Of a DNA stretch of 11,059 nt, positions 5,791 to 11,059 are shown piece after piece. The DNA comes from Rubritepida sp. (lineage in GTDB: Bacteria > Pseudomonadota > Alphaproteobacteria > Acetobacterales > Acetobacteraceae), in the NCBI GenBank assembly GCA_022843345.1, contig JALHNW010000032.1:1-11059 (forward strand). The letters are read 5' to 3'. Below the pieces are notes generated by a model, which was given only the letters and a program-made list of their open reading frames with translations, was not told the DNA's origin and searched no databases. Both the position numbers and the translations under genes were made by a program. Numbering within the stretch: position 1 is the first letter of the stretch; each line of letters opens with the position of its first letter.

Positions 5791-7020
5791 TCAGCGCGTC
5801 AGCGCGCAGTTGCCCTCGGCGAGCGGGCGGAACGCTTCCTCGGCCGGGGTGGTCTGGAGCAGCTTGTAGTAGTCCCACGGGCCGCGGCTCTCGCCCGGCG
5901 CCTTCACCTCGAACAGGTAGGCGGGGTGCAGCTTGCGGCCGTCGGCCCGGATGCTGCCGCGGCCGAAGGCGTCGTCCTCCGTCGGCATCGCCTTCATGCG
6001 GTCGATCACGGCCTTGCCGTCGGCCTTGGCCGCCGCCACGCCCATGTCGGCCACGGCCTTCAGGTAGTGCAGCGTGGCGGAGTAGCAGCCGGCATGGCTC
6101 ATCGCCGGCCAGTTCGCCTGGGCGCCGTTGGCGACGATGCGCCGCGTCACCGCGCGCGTGGCGTCGTTCAGGTCGTGGTAGAAGGTCTCGGTGCAGACTA
6201 GGCCCTGCGCGGTCTGCAGGCCCAGGCCGTGCACGTCGTTGATGAAGACCAGCAGCCCGGCGAGCTTCTGCCCGCGCCGCATCAGACCGAACTCGCCCGC
6301 CTGCTTGATGGAGTTGATGGTGTCGGTGCCCGCATTCGCCAGCCCCACCACCTGCGCGCGCGAGGCCTGCGCCTGGATCAGGAAGCTGCTGAAGTCGGTC
6401 GTGCCCGGGAAGGGGTGGCGCACCGCGCCTACCACGCGCCCGCCGGCGCCGCGCACGAAGGTTTCGGTCTGGGCCTGCAGGTTGTGGCCGAAGGCGTAGT
6501 CGGCGGTGATGAAGTACCAGGACTGCCCGCCCGCGCGCACCATGGCCGCACCGGTGGAGCGCGAAAGCATCCAGGTGTCATAGGTCCAGTGGATGGTGTT
6601 GGGGCTGCACTGCGCGCCCGTCAGGTCCACGGTCGCCGCGGTGCTGTTCAGGTAGGCCTTGTTGCGCTCGCGCACCACGCCGTTGACGGCGAGGCCCACG
6701 GCCGAGTTCGGCACGTCCACGATCACGTCCACGCCGTCGCGGTCCAGCCACTGGCGGGCGACGGAGACGCCGACGTCGGGGCGGTTCTGGTGGTCGGCCA
6801 CCACCACCTCGACGTTGAAGCCGCGCGCGCCGAAATCCTGCACGGCGGTGCGGGTGGCGACCGCGGAGGTGGGGCCCGAGATGTCGCGGAACGGCCCGGA
6901 CATGTCGGTGAGCACGCCGATGCGGATCGTGTTGGCCGCCTGGGCGCGGGCGCCCGTCATGGGCAACGAGGCGGCGAGCGGCGACGCGGCGGCGGCGGCG
7001 ATGAATGTGCGGCGGTCCAT
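5791..7020 (-). CDS. HAAT-type periplasmic substrate-binding protein, paralog 3 (next to livF)
   Basis: First-transcribed of the three receptors. The 409-aa product has the type 1 periplasmic-binding fold with a twin-arginine-type signal 'MDRRTFIAAAAA' and an A-x-A site in 'GARAQA' near residue 27. It is homologous to paralogs 1 and 2 throughout but differs at likely pocket positions: 'VPNSAVGLAV' replaces 'VPTSSVALAI', 'NSTAATVDLTG' replaces 'NSGAA(S/T)SDLTG', and 'ETFYHDLND' has His282 where the others have Trp. It may therefore bind a different ligand. ATG 7020 is chosen because GGAG (7033-7030) lies 9 bases upstream, the same spacing as the neighbouring genes; ATG 7026 would be only 3 bases away. 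The frame runs further upstream into livF, but that part reads as a shadow. The gap to livF is 31 bp. Confidence 0.92.
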   Translation of the reverse strand: MDRRTFIAAAAASPLAASLPMTGARAQAANTIRIGVLTDMSGPFRDISGPTSAVATRTAVQDFGARGFNVEVVVADHQNRPDVGVSVARQWLDRDGVDVIVDVPNSAVGLAVNGVVRERNKAYLNSTAATVDLTGAQCSPNTIHWTYDTWMLSRSTGAAMVRAGGQSWYFITADYAFGHNLQAQTETFVRGAGGRVVGAVRHPFPGTTDFSSFLIQAQASRAQVVGLANAGTDTINSIKQAGEFGLMRRGQKLAGLLVFINDVHGLGLQTAQGLVCTETFYHDLNDATRAVTRRIVANGAQANWPAMSHAGCYSATLHYLKAVADMGVAAAKADGKAVIDRMKAMPTEDDAFGRGSIRADGRKLHPAYLFEVKAPGESRGPWDYYKLLQTTPAEEAFRPLAEGNCALTR

Positions 7021-7029
7021 GGTCATTGT

Positions 7030-7033
7030 CTCC
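7030..7033 (-). promoter_or_regulatory. Ribosome binding site of receptor gene 3
   Basis: GGAG on the - strand, 9 bases before ATG 7020 and 3 bases before the in-frame ATG 7026. The spacing favours 7020 as the start. A purine-rich stretch, AAGAAAAGGA, lies just upstream in the same 31-bp gap. Confidence 0.5.
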
Positions 7034-7051
7034 GGCAATCCTTTTCTTGGT

Positions 7052-7763
<712 letters not shown>

Positions 7764-7771
<8 letters not shown>

Positions 7772-8540
7772 GCGCGGCGTCTCCCTGGAAGTTGGGGTCG
7801 GTGCCCAGGTAGGCGGCCTGGACCTCGGGGTTGCGGGACACGGCGGCGTAGTCGCCCTGCGCCAGCACCTCGCCGCGCGCCAGCACGGTGATCTCGTCGC
7901 ACAGGCCCTCGACGACCTTCAGGTTGTGCTCGACCAGCAGCACGGTGCGGCCCTTGGAGACGCGCTTCACCAGCGCCACGATGCGGTCCACGTCCTCATG
8001 CGTCATGCCGGCGGTGGGTTCGTCCAGCAGCATCATCACGGGGTCGAGCGCGAGCGTCGTGGCGATCTCCAGCGCGCGCTTGCGGCCGTAGGGGAGCTGC
8101 CCGGCCTGGGTCTCCTCCCACTCCGTCAGCGCCACGTCGGCCAGCAGCTCGCGGGCGCGGTCGTCATACTTGTTCAGCACGTCGGCGCTGCGCCAGAAAT
8201 CGTAGGAGCCGCCGCGCTCGCGCTGGAGCGCCAGCTTGACGTTCTCCAGCACCGTGAGGTGCGGGAACACCGCGGAGATCTGGAAGGAGCGCACGAGGCC
8301 GAGGCGGGCGACCTCGGCGGGCTTCATGCTGGTGATGTCGCGCCCGTCATAGGTGATGCGCCCGCGCGTGGGGATGAGGAACTTGGTGAGCAGGTTGAAG
8401 CAGGTGGTCTTGCCGGCGCCGTTCGGTCCGATCAGCCCATGGATGCTGCCGCGGCGGATCTTCAGGTTGACGTCCTTCACGGCGAGGAAGCCGCGGAACT
8501 CCTTCGTCAGTCCTTGCGCCTCGAGGATCGTGTCGCTCAC
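7764..8540 (-). CDS. livG: HAAT ABC importer, ATP-binding protein LivG
   Basis: Second cytoplasmic ATPase of the importer and first gene of the operon. The 258-aa product has Walker A 'GPNGAGKTT' (38-46), Q-loop region 'RSFQISAVFPHLTVLENV', the LivG-type relaxed signature 'LPYGRKRALEIA' (149-160), Walker B 'MMLLDEPTAGM' with Glu174, and the switch His205 in 'VEHN'. The end 'EVQAAYLG' is typical. The frame runs upstream to an ATG at 8621, but those 27 residues do not look like LivG. GTG 8540 (VSDTILEAQGL) gives the normal length and has GGGAG 10 bases upstream, so I use it. The last 8 bases overlap livF. A possible promoter and inverted repeat lie in the gap before it. Confidence 0.94.
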
Positions 8541-8550
8541 CCGGATGATT

Positions 8551-8555
8551 CTCCC
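8551..8555 (-). promoter_or_regulatory. Ribosome binding site deciding the livG GTG start
   Basis: GGGAG on the - strand, 10 bases before GTG 8540. It supports the GTG start over upstream in-frame ATG codons. Confidence 0.6.
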
Positions 8556-8592
8556 TGCATGTCCCGGCCCTGCGGGCGCTGCGTTATGCATG

Positions 8593-8621
8593 TGTATGGC
8601 AATGCAACGAGCCATGTGCAA
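8593..8621 (-). promoter_or_regulatory. Possible promoter of the liv operon
   Basis: In the 104-bp gap between xdhB and livG, TTGCAC (8621-8616) and CATACA (8598-8593) are separated by 17 bases on the - strand. Each box matches only about half of the sigma70 consensus. The segment is clearly less GC-rich than its surroundings, which favours a regulatory role. It also contains ATGGC/GCCAT half-sites and two CATGTG copies. Read-through from xdhAB is the alternative. Confidence 0.27.
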
Positions 8622-8644
8622 GCGTCACGGCAGATGCCGAAAAA

Positions 8645-10876
8645 TCAGGCAGGTCCAGGCTTCCGCAACGCCGCGAGCAGCCGCTCCGGCGTTGCGGGCA
8701 GGTCCAGCGAGGCCACCCCTGCCGCATCCTTGAGCGCGTTCACCACCGCGGTCGCCAGCAGCAGCGGCGGCTCGCCCACCGCCTTGGAGCGGAACAGCGT
8801 TCCCTCGCGCCCCGGCGAATCGGCCAGCAGCCGCGTGTGCAGCACCGGCGGCACGTCGCGCGAGCCGGGGATCTTGTAGGTGGAGGGGCCGAGCGTGCGC
8901 TGGCGGCCCGCCGCGTCCCACCACAGCTCCTCCGTGGTCAGCCAGCCCAGGCCCTGCACGAAGGCGCCCTCGATCTGGCCGAGGTCGATCGCAGGGTTCA
9001 GGGAACGGCCGCAATCCTGCACCAGCCAGGCGCCGGTGCAGCGGTGCTCGCCGGTCAGCGTGTCCAGCAGCACTTCGGCCACCGCGGCGCCGTAGGTGAA
9101 GTAGAAGAAGGGCGTGCCCCGCATCGCCCCCGCGTCCCACGCGATGTCCGGCGTGCGGTAGAAGCCGGTCGCCGAGAGGCTCACCCGCGCGCGCCAGCAC
9201 AGCTTCGCCAGCTCCCCGAAGGTGAGCGACTGGTTGCCGGCGCGGATCGTGCCGTCCTGCCAGGTGAGCGCCTCGGGCGTGGTGGACAGGTGCTGCGCGG
9301 CGACCGCCGCCATGCGCGCCTTCACCGCTTGCGCCGCCTCGTGCGCCGCCCAGCCGTTGAGGTCGCTGCCCGTGCTGGCGGCGGTGGCGGAGGTGTTGGG
9401 CACCTCCCCGGTGCTGGTGGCGGCGATGCCGATGGCGTCCACCGGCACGGCGAAGACCTCGGCCACCACCTGCGCCACCTTCACGAACAGGCCCTGGCCC
9501 ATCTCGGTGCCGCCATGGGCGAGGCGGATTGAGCCGTCGGTGTAGACGTGCACCAGCGCGCCGGCCTGGTTGAGGTGCGGGATGCCGAAGGAGATCCCGA
9601 AGGCGCACTGGAAGCTGCCCAGGCCTTTCCGCAACGTGGGGTGGGCGGCGTTGAAGGCGTCCGCGGCCGCCCGGCGTTCCTTCCAGCCCGCATCCGCCTT
9701 GGCTTCCGCCAGCACCCGGCGGGCCAGCGCGGGTTCCAGCGCCTGGCCGTAGGGGGTGCGGGCGGCCAGGTTGCGCTCGCGCACCAAATCCAGCTCCAGG
9801 CCGGTGGCCCGGGCGATGGCGGGCAGCACGTCCTCCATCAGCAGCGCGCCCTGCGGCCCGCCGAAGCCGCGGAAGGCGGTGTTGGAGACGTGGTTGGTCT
9901 TCACCGCGCTGCATTCCACGCGCAGCGCCGGAGCGCCGTAGCAGTTCAGCGCGTGCGTCAGCGCGCGGAACACCACGCCGCCCGACATGTCGGCCGAATG
10001 CCCGCCATCGGCCGCCAGCAGCGCGTCCAGCGCCAGCAGCCGGCCCCTCTCGTCGAAGCCGGCGTGCCAGCGGTACAGGAAGGGGTGGCGCTTGCCGGTG
10101 GCCGCCATGTCGGCGCGGCGCGGCAGGCGCAGCTTCACCGGGCGGCCGGTGACGCGCGCGGCGATGGCGGCGGCGGCGGCCACCCAGCTCGCGTTGCTTT
10201 CCTTGCCGCCGAAGGCGCCGCCCATGCGGCGGCATTGCACGGTGATGCGGTGGTAGGGCTCGCCCAGCACGCGGGCGACGACGTGCTGCACCTCCGTCGG
10301 ATGCTGGGTGGAGGAGTGGACGAGCATCTCGCCCTCCTCGCCCGGGATCGCCAGCGCCACCTGGCCTTCCAGGTAGAAATGCTCCTGCCCGCCGGCGCGG
10401 AACTCGCCGTGGGCGGTCAGGGGCGACGTGGCGATGGCCGCCCGCGCGTCGCCCTCTGCGATCACCTGGGGCGCGATGACGTAGCTGCCGCGCGCGAGCG
10501 CCGTCTCGATGTCCAGCACCGGCTCCAGCGGCTCGATCCGCGGCGTGGCGGCGGCGGCGGCGCGCAGGACTTCGTCGCGCGTCGGCGCCACCAGGATGGC
10601 CAGCGGCTGGCCATGATGCTCCACCAGCGTTTCCGCCAGCAGCACCTCGCCCGAGAGGATGGGCGCGATGTCGTTCAACCCGGGTATGTCGCCGGGCAGG
10701 ATGGCGCGGATGCCCGGCGGCAGCTCCACCCCCAGCAGCCGCCCGTGTGCTGCGGGCGAGAGCACCAGCGCCGCGTGCCAGCAGCCGGCCGGCTCGGCGA
10801 TGTCGTCCAGGAAGCGCGCCTCGCCGCTCGCGTGGCGCAGCGCGCTGTCATGGGCCAGCGGGCGGCCGACGCTCAT
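8645..10876 (-). CDS. xdhB: Xanthine dehydrogenase, molybdenum-binding subunit XdhB
   Basis: Large subunit of xanthine dehydrogenase. It carries the molybdopterin cofactor and hydroxylates hypoxanthine to xanthine and urate. The 743-aa product begins with the family start 'GRPLAHDSALRHASGEARFLDD'. The active-site set is complete by comparison with Rhodobacter capsulatus and bovine enzymes: Gln191 in 'SSTQHPTE', Glu226 in 'GGAFGGKE', Arg304 in 'VVFRALTH', and base-catalyst Glu702 in 'GEPPLLL'. The cofactor-binding patterns 'TAFRGFGGPQG' (333-343) and 'HGGTEMGQGL' (454-463) are present. 'GISFGIPHLNQAG' keeps Phe430 but has Gly431 where Thr is usual. Glu226 and Arg304 favour a purine oxidase over aldehyde or CO dehydrogenases. 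Its ATG overlaps the xdhA stop (ATGA), with GAGG 7 bases upstream. Electrons pass to XdhA; the enzyme is cytosolic. Confidence 0.94.
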   Translation of the reverse strand: MSVGRPLAHDSALRHASGEARFLDDIAEPAGCWHAALVLSPAAHGRLLGVELPPGIRAILPGDIPGLNDIAPILSGEVLLAETLVEHHGQPLAILVAPTRDEVLRAAAAATPRIEPLEPVLDIETALARGSYVIAPQVIAEGDARAAIATSPLTAHGEFRAGGQEHFYLEGQVALAIPGEEGEMLVHSSTQHPTEVQHVVARVLGEPYHRITVQCRRMGGAFGGKESNASWVAAAAAIAARVTGRPVKLRLPRRADMAATGKRHPFLYRWHAGFDERGRLLALDALLAADGGHSADMSGGVVFRALTHALNCYGAPALRVECSAVKTNHVSNTAFRGFGGPQGALLMEDVLPAIARATGLELDLVRERNLAARTPYGQALEPALARRVLAEAKADAGWKERRAAADAFNAAHPTLRKGLGSFQCAFGISFGIPHLNQAGALVHVYTDGSIRLAHGGTEMGQGLFVKVAQVVAEVFAVPVDAIGIAATSTGEVPNTSATAASTGSDLNGWAAHEAAQAVKARMAAVAAQHLSTTPEALTWQDGTIRAGNQSLTFGELAKLCWRARVSLSATGFYRTPDIAWDAGAMRGTPFFYFTYGAAVAEVLLDTLTGEHRCTGAWLVQDCGRSLNPAIDLGQIEGAFVQGLGWLTTEELWWDAAGRQRTLGPSTYKIPGSRDVPPVLHTRLLADSPGREGTLFRSKAVGEPPLLLATAVVNALKDAAGVASLDLPATPERLLAALRKPGPA

Positions 10877-11059
10877 GCATGCACCTCGGCCGGCAGCTGC
10901 GGGTGGGTGTGGCGCAGCGCCAGGCGGCGGAGCATACCGCGGGCGGCGTCCAGGCGATAGGCGGCGGTGGCGCGGTGGTCGTCCATGGGCGTGAAGCGCA
11001 GCGCCGCGCCGGCCGCCTGGGCCGCCGCGTCGTCGAAGGGGCGGTGCAGCAGCGCCTCT
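10873..11059 (-). CDS. xdhA: Xanthine dehydrogenase small subunit XdhA (FeS/FAD), C-terminal part
   Basis: The last 62 codons of a gene running off the right edge. The visible part, 'FTPMDDHRATAAYRLDAARGMLRRL', is the C-terminal FAD-subunit domain (CO dehydrogenase flavoprotein C-terminal type) of xanthine dehydrogenase small subunits, which typically ends with a 'P.sDhRaSaaYR' pattern. XdhA carries two 2Fe-2S clusters and FAD and passes electrons from XdhB to NAD+. The TGA stop overlaps the xdhB ATG by one ATGA motif, so the two subunits are translationally coupled. The FeS and FAD-binding parts lie outside the window and cannot be checked. Confidence 0.85.
   Translation of the reverse strand, partial: EALLHRPFDDAAAQAAGAALRFTPMDDHRATAAYRLDAARGMLRRLALRHTHPQLPAEVHA

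Noticed and set aside
8541..8621. LivG start at the upstream in-frame ATG 8621
   Set aside because: The added residues are unlike LivG and would put the start codon inside the putative promoter boxes. GTG 8540 has a ribosome site and gives normal length.
8645..10876. XdhB homolog as a CO dehydrogenase or aldehyde oxidase large subunit
   Set aside because: The CoxL active-site loop (AYRCSFR-type) is absent, and the Glu226/Arg304/Glu702 purine-oxidising set is present. The family start and partner subunit also fit xanthine dehydrogenase.

Overview
The window is about 11 kb of very GC-rich DNA. Coding strands are dominated by G/C third positions, and long open frames antisense to real genes are common. 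It encodes the alphaproteobacterium-specific flagellar assembly factor FliX, a DksA of the cysteine-poor alphaproteobacterial type, and a branched-chain-amino-acid-type (HAAT) ABC importer. Together these point to an alphaproteobacterium. A Roseomonas-like member of the Acetobacteraceae is my guess from base composition and style; no rRNA or other marker gene confirms it.

Layout. On the + strand: the 3' end of fliX (1-241), dksA (368-793), a strong stem-loop (804-834), and a small secreted protein of unknown function (888-1256). These converge on a long - strand block that fills the rest of the window. In transcription order (right to left) that block is: the 3' end of xdhA (11059-10873), xdhB (10876-8645), a 104-bp gap with a possible promoter, livG (8540-7764), livF (7771-7052), three tandem paralogous periplasmic binding proteins (7020-5791, 5712-4477, 4395-3166), livH (3155-2271) and livM (2267-1281). 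A perfect 12-bp stem-loop at 1272-1300 overlaps the livM stop codon and sits in the convergent junction.

How it works together. livG and livF (ATPases) plus livH and livM (permeases) make one complete HAAT importer core. Three different substrate-binding proteins, all with twin-arginine-type signal peptides, are encoded between the ATPase and permease genes, so one membrane core is probably fed by three receptors of related but not identical specificity. The two gaps between the binding-protein genes are longer than the other gaps in the operon and can fold into GC-rich hairpins. This could set different expression levels for receptors and permeases. The substrate cannot be read from sequence. 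Upstream on the same strand is a two-subunit xanthine dehydrogenase with an intact molybdenum active site, so a purine or other N-heterocycle is one hypothesis; an aromatic acid or an amino acid is also possible.

There are no RNA genes, insertion sequences, CRISPR arrays or prophage traces. No gap between genes exceeds about 130 bases. The points of most interest are the triple-receptor importer, its intercistronic hairpins, the xdh-importer neighbourhood without xdhC, and the DksA that keeps only one of four zinc-ligand cysteines.
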